Assembly: GCF_024519455.1 (NCBI RefSeq)
Contig: NZ_JALJRY010000005.1
Coordinates: forward strand, 330,210 to 394,209
Length of the DNA: 64,000 nucleotides
Source of the DNA: Streptomyces sp. STR69
Lineage (GTDB): Bacteria; Actinomycetota; Actinomycetes; Streptomycetales; Streptomycetaceae
Direction: 5' to 3'
Program-made: the position numbers and the translations under genes
Part shown: positions 52,827 to 60,908 of the stretch, in pieces
Layout: every line of letters starts with the position of its first letter
How positions within the stretch are numbered: the stretch's first letter is position 1
The notes under the pieces: model-generated
Seen by the model: the letters and a program-made list of their open reading frames with translations, nothing else
Databases searched by the model: none
What the model was told of the DNA's origin: nothing

Positions 52827-54113
52827 CTACGACTCCTTCGCGTCCTTGGAGAACAGCGTGCTGCCCCACCAGTCGTCCTTGTCCCGGACGCCCGGCGGGA
52901 CGGCGAAGACCGCCGAACCCACGTGCTGGATGTACTCGTTGAGCGCGTCGGTCGCCGACAGCCTGCGCTGCAGCGGGATGAATCCCTTGCGGACGTCGCG
53001 CTGGTAGGCCAGGAAGAACAGGCCCGCGTCGAGGCGGCCGAGGCCGTCGGTGCCGTCGGTGAAGGAGTAGCCCCGGCGCAGGATGGTGACCCCGCCGTTG
53101 GAGTCGGGGTGCGCGAGCCGGACGTGCGCGTCGGGCTTCATCGCCTTCAGGAACGGTACGTCGTGCTCCTTGGCCTTGCCGACCGGCGCGCCCTCGCCCT
53201 TGTCGCGGCCGAAGACGTCCTCCTGCTCCTGGAGCGAGGTCCGGTCCCAGGTCTCGATGTTCATCCGGATGCGCCGGGCGACGAGATACGAACCCCCGGT
53301 CATCCAGGCCGAGTTCTTGCCTACGTCCCCTTCGTCGACCCACACGAACTTCTTCAGCCGGTCCGTCTCGGTGCCCGCGATGTTGCGGGTGCCGTCCTTG
53401 AACCCCATGAGATTCCGGGGGGTCTGGGCACCGGGGGTCGTGGACGACGTCTTCCCGAAGCCGAGTTGGGACCAGCGGACGGCGACCTTGCCGAAGCCGA
53501 TCCGGGCCAGGTTGCGGATCGCGTGTACGGCGACCTGCGGGTCGTCCGCGCACGCCTGTACGCAGAGGTCGCCGCCGGTACGGGACTTGTCGAAGTTGTC
53601 GCCGGGGAACTGCGGAAGGTCGACGAGAGCCTCGGGACGGCTGTCCTTGAGCCCGAACTTCTCGAAGAACGACGGCCCGAAGCCGATGGTGAGGGTCAGT
53701 CGCGAGGGTTTCAGGCCCAGCGCCTCACCGGTGTCGTCCGGCGGCGCCTCGGCGAGCCCGCCGTAGGCCCCGTCGCCGACCGCGTGCCCGCCGGTCATCC
53801 GGCGGGCGGCGGCCGTCCAGTCCTTCAGCATCTGCACGAACTCGGCGCGGTCGTCGGTCTTCACGTCGAACGCCGCGAAGTGCAGCCGGTCCTGCACGGG
53901 CGTGGCGATGCCCGCCTGGTTGGCGCCGTGGAAGGCGACCGCGGCACCCGTCTCGGCTGCCGTCGGGTCGACGTCGTCGCCGACACGGCTCATCGCCACC
54001 GCGCCACCGGCCGCGACGGCACCGAGCGCGAGCCCGGCACCGCCCCAGCCGATGAGCGAACGGCGGGAGGGGCTCTCGGATTTCAGGGTCTCGGATTTCG
54101 GGGTCTCGGCCAT
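52827..54113 (-). CDS. efeB: EfeB, deferrochelatase / DyP-type peroxidase
   Basis: The product is 428 residues. A Tat signal is clear (SRRSLIGWGGAGLALGAVAA). DyP features are the GxxDG motif in MGFKDGTRNIAG, TIGFGPSFFEKFGL and the heme-ligand segment HVRLAHPDSNGG. It is exported folded with heme by Tat and oxidises ferrous iron or handles heme. Second gene of efeOBU; 9 bases after efeO. Confidence 0.93.
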   Translation of the reverse strand: MAETPKSETLKSESPSRRSLIGWGGAGLALGAVAAGGAVAMSRVGDDVDPTAAETGAAVAFHGANQAGIATPVQDRLHFAAFDVKTDDRAEFVQMLKDWTAAARRMTGGHAVGDGAYGGLAEAPPDDTGEALGLKPSRLTLTIGFGPSFFEKFGLKDSRPEALVDLPQFPGDNFDKSRTGGDLCVQACADDPQVAVHAIRNLARIGFGKVAVRWSQLGFGKTSSTTPGAQTPRNLMGFKDGTRNIAGTETDRLKKFVWVDEGDVGKNSAWMTGGSYLVARRIRMNIETWDRTSLQEQEDVFGRDKGEGAPVGKAKEHDVPFLKAMKPDAHVRLAHPDSNGGVTILRRGYSFTDGTDGLGRLDAGLFFLAYQRDVRKGFIPLQRRLSATDALNEYIQHVGSAVFAVPPGVRDKDDWWGSTLFSKDAKES

Positions 54114-54122
54114 GGTGATCCC

Positions 54123-55259
54123 CTACTTCACAACTGCGGCGGCGAGCTTCGACAGCGGCTCCGCGAGGGCGTTGACCCCGTCCGACAGCTCCTTGCGCTG
54201 GTCTGCGGTGACCTTGTCGTACGACACGAAGCCGTCCGAGGTCGACGTGGAGCGGTACTTGTCGAGCAGCGTGTCGATCGCGGCGAACTGCTTGTCCAGC
54301 TCGGCGGTCAGCGCCGCGTCGTTCTTCTGCGCGACCGGCTTCAGGAGTTCGTACGCCTTCTTGGCACCGTCGACGTTGGCCTTGAAGTCGCTCAGGTCGG
54401 TGTGCGAGTAACGGTCCTCCTCGCCGGTGACCTTGCCGGTGGCGACCTCGTCGAGGAGTTCCTTGGCGCCGTTGGCCATGGAGGTCGGGGTGATCTCGGC
54501 CTTGCCGACCCGCTTCTGCCAGTCCTTCAGATCGGTGAGCAGCTCATCGGCGAGGGCCTTCTGCTCGGCGCCGATCTTCTTGTCCTGCCACAGGGCCTTC
54601 TCCAGCGCGTGCCAGCCGGTCCACTTCTGGCCCTTCTCCAGGCCGTCGGCGCGGGTGTCGGTCTTGGGGTCGATGTCCCCGAACGACTCGGCGATCGGCT
54701 CGGTGCTCTCCCAGCCGACGCGGGAGGGGGCGTAGGCGTTCTTGGCGGCGGTGAGGTCGCCCGCCTTGATGGCGTTGACGAACGTCTCCACCTTCGGGAT
54801 CGTCGCGTCGGCCTCGTTCTGCGCGTACTCGCGGTAGGCGGCGACGGCCGCGTCCAGCTTCGGGTCGCGCTTGGCGACCGAGCCACCGGTGACGGTCAGC
54901 TGCTGCCGCACCCCGTGGCCCTTCATCCCCGGACGGCAGGCGATCTCGTACGACCCCGCCTTCACCTCGGCGGTGAGCGTGTACTTGGTGCCCGGCCCGA
55001 TGTTCTCCTTCTCGGAGACGATCCGGTCGTCCGGGAAGAGGATCTCGACCTCGGTCGCCTTCGAGCCGGTGTTCTCGATCTTCAGCGTGACATGGCCGGC
55101 CGGTATCGACTTGGTCGAGGTCGTGCACTTGGAGTCGGCCGCGGTCACCTGGATCGCGTCGCCGCCCTTGGCGTCGCTCTTCGCGGTGCACGCCGTGACG
55201 GCGGTCAGTGCGGTCGCGGCGGCGACAGCGGTGACGACGGGAAGTCGGACGGCACGCAT
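54123..55259 (-). CDS. efeO: EfeO, periplasm-type iron-binding lipoprotein (cupredoxin plus M75 domain)
   Basis: The product is 378 residues. The signal has a lipobox ending AVTAC (Cys24). The N-terminal cupredoxin-like domain (HVTLKIENTGSKATEVEILF; AGSYEIACRPGMKGHGV) is followed by an all-helical peptidase-M75-type domain with the GWHALEKALW metal motif. First gene of the operon; the iron box lies 54-72 bases upstream of its start. Confidence 0.93.
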   Translation of the reverse strand: MRAVRLPVVTAVAAATALTAVTACTAKSDAKGGDAIQVTAADSKCTTSTKSIPAGHVTLKIENTGSKATEVEILFPDDRIVSEKENIGPGTKYTLTAEVKAGSYEIACRPGMKGHGVRQQLTVTGGSVAKRDPKLDAAVAAYREYAQNEADATIPKVETFVNAIKAGDLTAAKNAYAPSRVGWESTEPIAESFGDIDPKTDTRADGLEKGQKWTGWHALEKALWQDKKIGAEQKALADELLTDLKDWQKRVGKAEITPTSMANGAKELLDEVATGKVTGEEDRYSHTDLSDFKANVDGAKKAYELLKPVAQKNDAALTAELDKQFAAIDTLLDKYRSTSTSDGFVSYDKVTADQRKELSDGVNALAEPLSKLAAAVVK

Positions 55260-55312
55260 GCAGGCTCCAAGCGAGAGGGTGCGGTGAGGCAGTGTGGTGA
55301 GGCTGCCCTAAC

Positions 55313-55331
55313 TTACCTGAGGCTTACCTCA
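55313..55331 (-). promoter_or_regulatory. Iron box (IdeR/DmdR1-type) upstream of efeO
   Basis: On the minus strand TGAGGTAAGCCTCAGGTAA matches 15 of 19 positions of the remembered consensus TWAGGTWAGSCTWACCTWA. Repression of the efe operon in high iron is expected. Confidence 0.75.
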
Positions 55332-55433
55332 CTCATACCCGCCCGGGTGGGTATTCACTGCCCACAGAAAAATCACAGACACGGCTTGATCTCGCCGGCG
55401 GAAAACGCACACCAAGGGACAGTCAAGGGAAGG

Positions 55434-55651
55434 TCAAGCGGAGCGGCGCGGAGCCGCGACGGTCGCCCCCGTGCGCGGATGGGGAAACACCTCAACTGCC
55501 TGGTCGTAGACGTCCGAAAGCAACGCCTCGGTGAAAACGTCCCCCGGCGGACTGTCGGCGGCGACACGACCGGCGCGCAGAATCGCGACCCGGTGCGCAT
55601 AGGCGGCGGCCGGCGCCAGATCGTGCAGCACCACGACCACCGCGTCCCCCG
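55434..55651 (-). pseudogene. Heme ABC transporter ATPase (HmuV-like), C-terminal fragment
   Basis: GDAVVVVLHDLAPAAAYAHR, then VAILRAGRVAADSPPGDVFT and VYDQAVEVFPHP with a normal stop is the H-loop and C-terminal part of HmuV/FecE-type ATPases. Walker A, signature and Walker B are missing. It lies just upstream of efeO on the same strand and is probably what remains of a heme-uptake operon. Confidence 0.75.
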
Positions 55652-55715
55652 AGTGCGTGGTGTTCGCCCTGCGCAGGCGGCGTACGGAGGTCACCGAGGC
55701 GTAAGACTGTGCTCC

Positions 55716-56606
55716 ATGGACATCAGGGGGCGCAGAGAGACGCTGTCGGAGGACGGACTGGTGCTGACCGTGACCGGTCGGCCCGGCCCGTCCCCGCTGC
55801 GTTTCGAGACGGCGGACGGCGGACGCAGACTGCTGCGCCAGGGCGAACGGCCGCTGTTCCTGGGCTGGTTGGACGGCGACGGTTGCTGCCACGACCTCGC
55901 CCTGCACCGCTACGACGGATACCGCTCACCCCTGCCGCCGCTGCGTGCCGCGCAACAGCGCTCGGACCTCAACTGGGTCCACCAGTACGCCCGTTGGCTG
56001 GAGGAGTCACCGGAAAGCCCCCTGCACGACGGCCGTTGGGCCTTGACCCGGCGCGACCACTTCGCCCCCGGCATCTGGACGACGGACTTCATGGGGGAGT
56101 GGCCGAACGGCACCCTGGAGCTGCACTGCGGCGGTGGCTGGCACGGCATCCTGCCCCTGCGCCGGCTCTCCCCGCCCGACGCCCCACGCGTGAAGGCGTA
56201 CCGCAAGCACGCCCGCGAGGGCACCCTCGCACCCGTGCTCCTGTGGTGGGTGACCTTCCTCGACGGCTGGCTGATCCTCGACGGCCACGACCGCGCCGTG
56301 GCCGCGCTCGCGGAAGGCGCGCAGCCGTCGTGCGTGGAGCTGCGCCGCGTACCGGACGAGCCGGACTGGCGCCGCACCGCCGACGAGATCACCGAGGCGC
56401 ACGAACAGCGCTTGGAACGACTGGCAGCGCGCCCCGCCCACCCGGGCCTCGCCCACCAACGGGCCACGCTGGACAGGGCGTTCGGCGACACCCTGTCCTC
56501 GCTGCCCTACGACAACGCACCCACCCCCACATGGCCCCTCCCCGGCGGCGCCCCGGCCTGGGATGACCTCGCCGCCCGCGCGATGTTTGAATGCCCCCGT
56601 GACTGA
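55716..56606 (+). CDS. Protein of unknown function, 296 residues
   Basis: ATG 55716 has only a distant GGAGG and may be leaderless. The sequence is Trp-rich and soluble (HDLALHRYDGYRSPLPPLRA, NWVHQYARWLEESPESPLHD, FAPGIWTTDFMGEWPNG, LLWWVTFLDGWLILDGHDRA) and looks like a single globular domain; no catalytic motif is recognised. Codon use is typical of its neighbours. Its end overlaps the PhzF-like gene by 8 bases, so the two are co-translated. Confidence 0.75.
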   Translation: MDIRGRRETLSEDGLVLTVTGRPGPSPLRFETADGGRRLLRQGERPLFLGWLDGDGCCHDLALHRYDGYRSPLPPLRAAQQRSDLNWVHQYARWLEESPESPLHDGRWALTRRDHFAPGIWTTDFMGEWPNGTLELHCGGGWHGILPLRRLSPPDAPRVKAYRKHAREGTLAPVLLWWVTFLDGWLILDGHDRAVAALAEGAQPSCVELRRVPDEPDWRRTADEITEAHEQRLERLAARPAHPGLAHQRATLDRAFGDTLSSLPYDNAPTPTWPLPGGAPAWDDLAARAMFECPRD

Positions 56607-57243
56607 CTACGACGTGCTGCGTGTCTTCTGCGGCCCCAGCGGCGGATACGGCAACGAACTCGGCGTCGTCCGCGAGGGCTCCGTCATGCCGGACCCGGAC
56701 GAGCGACAGGTGTTCGCCGGGAAACTCGGCTTCAGCGAGACCGTGTTCGTCGACGACCCCGAGCGCGGAGTCATCGACATCTACACCCCGACCACGCGCC
56801 TGCCCTTCGCAGGACACCCCTGCGTCGGCACGGCCTGGCTCCTGGACATACCCGAACTGGTCACCCCGGCGGGCATCGTGGGCGCCCGCCTCGACGGCGA
56901 GTTCAGCTGGATCGAGGCCCTCCCGGAGTGGGCCCCGCCGCGCACCCTGCGCCAGTACGCCACCGCCACCGAGGTCGACGCCCTGCCCGTGCCCCCGCCC
57001 GGCGAGTGGATCTACGCCTGGGCCTGGGAGGACGAGGCGGCGGGCCGTATCCGCGCCCGTGCCTTCCCCGGCCGCGACGACGGCATCCACGAGGACGAGG
57101 CCACCGGAGCGGCAGCACTGCTCCTGACCGACCAGCTGGGCCGCGCCCTCAACATCACTCAGGGCGCGGGGTCCCAGATACTTACGGCGCCGCAGCCCGG
57201 GGGGTGGGTGGAGGTCGGGGGGCGGGTGTTCCTGGAGCGCTGA
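56599..57243 (+). CDS. PhzF-like protein (phenazine-biosynthesis/isomerase family)
   Basis: The product is 214 residues from GTG 56599. PhzF-family blocks: LRVFCGPSGGYGNELGVV, FSETVFVDD, TPTTRLPFAGHPCVGTAWLL and EDEATGAAALLLTDQLGRAL. It is shorter than full PhzF (about 280), mainly in the loops between the two halves. The family includes isomerases acting on cyclic diketones and amino acids; the substrate here is unknown. Coupled to the preceding unknown gene. Confidence 0.85.
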   Translation: MTDYDVLRVFCGPSGGYGNELGVVREGSVMPDPDERQVFAGKLGFSETVFVDDPERGVIDIYTPTTRLPFAGHPCVGTAWLLDIPELVTPAGIVGARLDGEFSWIEALPEWAPPRTLRQYATATEVDALPVPPPGEWIYAWAWEDEAAGRIRARAFPGRDDGIHEDEATGAAALLLTDQLGRALNITQGAGSQILTAPQPGGWVEVGGRVFLER

Positions 57244-57261
57244 ACGCCTTTGGGAACAGGG

Positions 57262-57465
57262 TTACTTGACCTGCGCGACGAAGGCACTCCAGGCAGTGCG
57301 GCCGAAGGGTATGACCGGGCCGGCGGGGATTTTGCTGTCGCGGACGGGGGCGAGGGCGGGGATGTCAGGGGCGAGTTCGAGGCACTCGTTGTTGCCACCG
57401 CTGTAGCTACTGCACCGCCACCTCGCGCCCGACAGGTCCGGCGTGTTGTGGCGTGCGGTGTTCAT
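57262..57465 (-). CDS. DUF397 protein
   Basis: The product is 67 residues with the full DUF397 pattern: DLSGARWRCSSYSGGNNECLELA, VRDSKIPAGPVIPFGRTAWSAFV. It overlaps the XRE regulator stop as ATGA. Such pairs are very common in Streptomyces, the small protein acting as a partner (often antitoxin- or anti-activator-like) of the XRE protein. Confidence 0.93.
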   Translation of the reverse strand: MNTARHNTPDLSGARWRCSSYSGGNNECLELAPDIPALAPVRDSKIPAGPVIPFGRTAWSAFVAQVK

Positions 57466-58346
57466 GCCCTGTGCTCCTTGGCCCTGTGTCGGATGACGGC
57501 GAGGGATTCCACGGGAGAGAGCGCGGACGTGCGCGCGGCGTCGAACAGCTCCTGGTAACGGGCGACTTCAGTCTCCCGTTCGAACCACATGGAGCCGGTC
57601 GGGTTGTCCGCCAGCACTACGTCCAGTGCTGCCTCCTCGGGGAAACCCAAGACTACGTACGGCCCGAACATACTCGCATGGGCGCCGTGGGAGAACGGCA
57701 GCACCTGGATGGTCACATTCGACTGCTCCGAGGCGGCCAGCAACTGCGCCAGCTGCCCTTTCATCACATCCGGCCCGCCGACCTGTTGGAGGAGTACGGC
57801 CTCCGACAGGACTGCCCAGAGGTGGAGCGGGGAGTTCCCGGTGAGGCGTTCCTGACGGGCGAGACGTACCTGGACGAACTTCTCGATCTCGTCCGCCGTC
57901 TGCCATTGCCGCGAGGCGACGGTGACGGCGCGGGTGTATTCCGGAGTCTGGAGCAGGCCGGGGACCAGCTGCGCCTGAAACGTATGGATCGTCCCGGCCA
58001 TGGCCTCCAGGGCGATGTAGTCGCGGTAGGTGTCCGCGAGCACTGATCCGTACTCGTTCCACCACCCTTGCCTGCGACGGCGGTTGGCCTTCCGGGCCAA
58101 CTCTGAGAGCCGACGGCGCAGCTCGGTGTCCGTCGCTCCGTAGGCGTGCAGCATCGCGGTCAGGTCCGGGAGCCGGACGGCGACCCGGCCGTTTTCGATC
58201 CGGCTGATCTTGCCCTTGGTGCAGTCCAGTGCTTCGGCCGCCTGGGCGGTGGTCAGCTCCGCCGCTTCCCGCAACCTGCGCAATTCGTCGCCGAGTTGGC
58301 GGCCGAGGACGGTCGAAGGGTTGGGGGTGGTGCTTTTCGCAAGCAT
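57462..58346 (-). CDS. XRE-family regulator with DUF5753 domain
   Basis: The product is 294 residues. Helix-turn-helix at about 17-70 (LGDELRRLREAAELTTAQAA; CTKGKISRIENGRVAVRLPD) and the C-terminal DUF5753 ligand domain (IHTFQAQLVPGLLQTPEYTR; LHLWAVLSEAVLLQQVGGPD; QVLPFSHGAHASMFGPYVVL; WFERETEVARYQELFD). It is the upstream gene of the XRE-DUF397 pair. It likely binds the repeat cluster 66-106 bases upstream of its start. Confidence 0.92.
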   Translation of the reverse strand: MLAKSTTPNPSTVLGRQLGDELRRLREAAELTTAQAAEALDCTKGKISRIENGRVAVRLPDLTAMLHAYGATDTELRRRLSELARKANRRRRQGWWNEYGSVLADTYRDYIALEAMAGTIHTFQAQLVPGLLQTPEYTRAVTVASRQWQTADEIEKFVQVRLARQERLTGNSPLHLWAVLSEAVLLQQVGGPDVMKGQLAQLLAASEQSNVTIQVLPFSHGAHASMFGPYVVLGFPEEAALDVVLADNPTGSMWFERETEVARYQELFDAARTSALSPVESLAVIRHRAKEHRA

Positions 58347-58411
58347 GGCAACACCTTCTAGCAGGACGGCAGATGCGATGGCGGTGGCTTAACTCGAAGG
58401 AGTGAATATCG

Positions 58412-58452
58412 GCATCATCCTAGTCGGCAACGTTGCAGGATCGCATCATCCT
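58412..58452 (-). promoter_or_regulatory. Symmetric repeat cluster upstream of the XRE/DUF397 operon
   Basis: GCATCATCCT occurs at 58412-58421 and 58443-58452, 31 bases apart, with the perfect palindrome GCAACGTTGC at 58427-58436 midway. This is three helical turns of organised sequence and a plausible operator. Confidence 0.45.
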
Positions 58453-58539
58453 TGGGCATTCTGCCGATGTCCGCGACTCCAACCGGAGCCGCGCTGCGGG
58501 GAGTTCGCCACAGTCGCCGAGTCCCGAGGAGGCCACCGC

Positions 58540-59159
58540 ACGGCTGCACCGAACGAAGTCACCTTCCGGCTGCCCCGTTGCCATCGCAGCGTGCCCAGAG
58601 CGAGGGCCGCGCTGCTCGCGGTGCTCGGTGACGGGGTGTTGATCAAGAGGTCCTGAGCAACGCCGAGTTGGTGCTCTCGGAACTCGTGACCAACGCGCTG
58701 CGCGTACCCGCGCCGAGCGATCGCCAGGTAGGCGTACGGATCGCACGCACGGTGGACGAAGGGATGCTACGGCTGGAAGTCAGCGACGCGGGAGCCGGGA
58801 CGCCCGAGTTACGTGAGCCCGGAGACGAGGAAACGGGTGGGCGCGGGCTGCTCCTGGTCGAGGTGCTCGCCCACCGCTGGGGCGTGGAGAAACGTACGGG
58901 CGGGATCGGCAAAACGGTGTTCGCGGAGCTGAAGGCACCGGACATCGTGGCCGAGCCCGTCGAGGTGGAGGTTGCGGCGGTCCTGGTCCGGACCGGGCAG
59001 TGCGTGCGGGTATGGGGTGCCTGGCATGCGGTCCTCGATGTCCATACCGAGCAGCATGAATCGCATGAATCCACGGTCGTACTGAGGCTGGACGAGGGGC
59101 CGGCACTGCGCGTACATGCGACCGAGCCGCTGGCCGTACGGCGAAGGGAGGACGGATAG
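58540..59159 (+). pseudogene. ATP-binding (HATPase, anti-sigma-kinase-like) protein, start codon lost and frameshifted
   Basis: A perfect AGGAGG (58527-58532) lies 7 bases before an ACG codon where homologous proteins would begin (TAAPNEVTFRLPRCHRSVPR). The frame then shifts around 58636-58640 in GGGGTGTTG; before it the text reads ALLAVLGDGV and after it DQEVLSNAELVLSELVTNAL. The rest is intact: DRQVGVRIARTVDEGMLRLE, VSDAGAGTPEL, GRGLLLVEVLAHRWGVE. Such proteins are stand-alone HATPases of the SpoIIAB/RsbW type. With a mutated start and a two-base insertion, it is probably not made in full. Confidence 0.75.
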
Positions 59160-59178
59160 TGTGGCCGCGCAACCGCTT

Positions 59179-59190
59179 CGCGTATACGCG
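59179..59190 (+). promoter_or_regulatory. Perfect CGCGTATACGCG palindrome upstream of the ATPase/TOPRIM pair
   Basis: The 12-bp perfect palindrome lies 17 bases before the GTG start of the ATPase gene and just before its ribosome site. It is a possible operator; no other evidence. Confidence 0.3.
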
Positions 59191-59207
59191 GTGAGTGAGG
59201 AGCAGCA

Positions 59208-60317
59208 GTGATCACCCGGATCGAGATCGACGGCTTCAAGACGTTCGACGATTTCTCACTCGACGTTCCGCCGTTCCTGGTCCTGCTGGGAGCGAACGGT
59301 TCCGGCAAGTCCAACCTGCTGGAAGCGATCGCTCTGCTCGGTCGCCTTGTCCGGGAGCCCAGCAGCCAGACGCTGGTCCGCTATGCCAGGCGGGGCGGCC
59401 CCCGTGAGCTGTTCCGACGGCGTCCGGACGGGAGTCTGGTGGACGAGATCCACATCCGCGCGAATGTTCTGGTGGAGACCTCGGAGCCCGAGCTGGCTCA
59501 CGTAGGGGTCCACGCGTACATCGGCTTTCGTAATGCGCCGGACCCGTTGGACGTTGTGGTGACGATCAAAGATTCTCGTTTTGGCGATGAGGTGGACCGC
59601 GCTCTGAAGCGAGCAACCGAAGGCTGGCGCCTGCTGGATCCCCTGCCCGATGCCATGCGCCTGCCCGCTGACGCGTACGACATCGAGGCGTTGACCGAAG
59701 ACGGCCGTAACCTCGGTGCCGTACTCGGTCGTTTGTGGAAGTCGAAGGAGCGGAAGTCCGCCTTTCTGGCAGACGCGGCGGCTGTTCTGCCCGATGTGCG
59801 GAAGATCGACGTCGTACAGGACAGGGACCAGGCCCAGTGGGACGTCTGGATCCAGTACCAGTACGAGCCGTGGATGGCTCCGCGCGTCGTGTCCGGTGGG
59901 ACGCTGCGGGTGCTCGCCTTGCTCGCTGCCGCACATGATCCGGCTCATCCGGGCGTGCTGATGGTCGAAGAACCCGAGAACGGCCTGCACCCGAATCGCG
60001 TCCCCCGCCTGTTGGAGCGGTTGAAGGCACGCGTCACGGATCTCGCCGCGTACGAGGAGCCCGCCGAAGGCGTTGGTGACGCGCTCCGCCAGATCATCGT
60101 CACCTCCCACTCCCCGGTCGTGCTGGCCTCGTTGCTGGACGAGGCATCACAGGACGTGGTGTTCATGGACACGGTCACCCGGCTGGAGAGCGGGAAGTTG
60201 CCGACCAGGTTGACGCGGGCCCGGAGGGTCGGCGTGACCGGTGAGCGCGGTACGTACGTCACGCCCATGGAAGTACGCCAGTACCTGGACCCGGTGGGAT
60301 ACGCGCATGGGGCTTAG
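59208..60317 (+). CDS. AAA/ABC-type ATPase (RecF/OLD-like)
   Basis: The product is 369 residues from GTG 59208 with GAGGAG 5 bases upstream. RecF/SMC-like layout: IEIDGFKTFDDFSLDVPPF, Walker A LGANGSGKSNLLE, a variable helical insert, a compact signature region VSGGTLRVLALLAA, Walker B LMVEEPENGLHPNR and a H-switch IIVTSHSPVVL. This is the ABC-ATPase class found in OLD, Gabija and PARIS-type defence proteins; it lacks its own TOPRIM domain, which is supplied by the overlapping next gene. Probably a sensor or regulatory ATPase of a two-gene cassette (inference). Confidence 0.88.
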   Translation: MITRIEIDGFKTFDDFSLDVPPFLVLLGANGSGKSNLLEAIALLGRLVREPSSQTLVRYARRGGPRELFRRRPDGSLVDEIHIRANVLVETSEPELAHVGVHAYIGFRNAPDPLDVVVTIKDSRFGDEVDRALKRATEGWRLLDPLPDAMRLPADAYDIEALTEDGRNLGAVLGRLWKSKERKSAFLADAAAVLPDVRKIDVVQDRDQAQWDVWIQYQYEPWMAPRVVSGGTLRVLALLAAAHDPAHPGVLMVEEPENGLHPNRVPRLLERLKARVTDLAAYEEPAEGVGDALRQIIVTSHSPVVLASLLDEASQDVVFMDTVTRLESGKLPTRLTRARRVGVTGERGTYVTPMEVRQYLDPVGYAHGA

Positions 60318-60900
60318 GTACTTGAGCATCGCGCTGCTCACCGAGGGGCTCAGCGACCAGTGGTTCCTGCTGCCGCTCATCGACCGCCAAGTGGCGGCGC
60401 TGGAGCCGCAGTCCGCTCCCGGATTCGATTTCGGAGGCACGGCACCGGGAAGTCGCTTCACGGTTGCGCCGCGCGACGAGGTGGTCAAGGAGGTCGCCTT
60501 GCTCCTGGAACACATGGACATCGTGCTGATCCATCATGATCACAACGAGCGGAGCAAGGTCGAATCCGTCCGGGCGAGGCTCGGCAGTGCGGCGGACCGG
60601 CTCGTCGGGATCGTCCCGGTGCGGGAGACGGAGGCCTGGATGCTGGCCGACGCCTCAGCGCTGCCCACGGCGATGGCGGAGGCGTCGGTACGCGACCTGG
60701 TCCGGTCACCTCGCGATGTCGAGAAGGTCCCGGATCCGAAGAAGGCTCTGGCCGAGGCGTTCGGCCCACGGCACCGGCCGGAGTACGACTTCGACCGGCT
60801 GGGCCAGCACGTGTCCTTGGCGGTGTTGCAGCAGGTTCCCGCCTATGCCCGTTGGGTCAGTGACTTGCGTACGGCGATGGAGCGACTGCGCTTCTTGTGA
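60307..60900 (+). CDS. TOPRIM-like (DUF4276-type) effector-like protein
   Basis: The product is 197 residues and overlaps the ATPase gene by 11 bases. TOPRIM-type residues: E13-G14 in LLTEGLSDQWF, and D78-x-N80-E81 in VLIHHDHNERSKVES. ETEAWMLADASAL is also characteristic of the DUF4276 and related TOPRIM families. Together with an ABC ATPase it has the same two-part logic as PARIS (AriA/AriB) or split OLD systems, where the TOPRIM protein is the nuclease effector. Function here is inferred. Confidence 0.8.
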   Translation: MGLRYLSIALLTEGLSDQWFLLPLIDRQVAALEPQSAPGFDFGGTAPGSRFTVAPRDEVVKEVALLLEHMDIVLIHHDHNERSKVESVRARLGSAADRLVGIVPVRETEAWMLADASALPTAMAEASVRDLVRSPRDVEKVPDPKKALAEAFGPRHRPEYDFDRLGQHVSLAVLQQVPAYARWVSDLRTAMERLRFL

Positions 60901-60908
60901 CGGCCACG

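Noticed and set aside
51705..56606. Plus-strand open frame of 1,633 codons across the efe operon
   Set aside because: Only its last 296 codons (from 55716) look like protein; the remainder is antisense to efeOBU.
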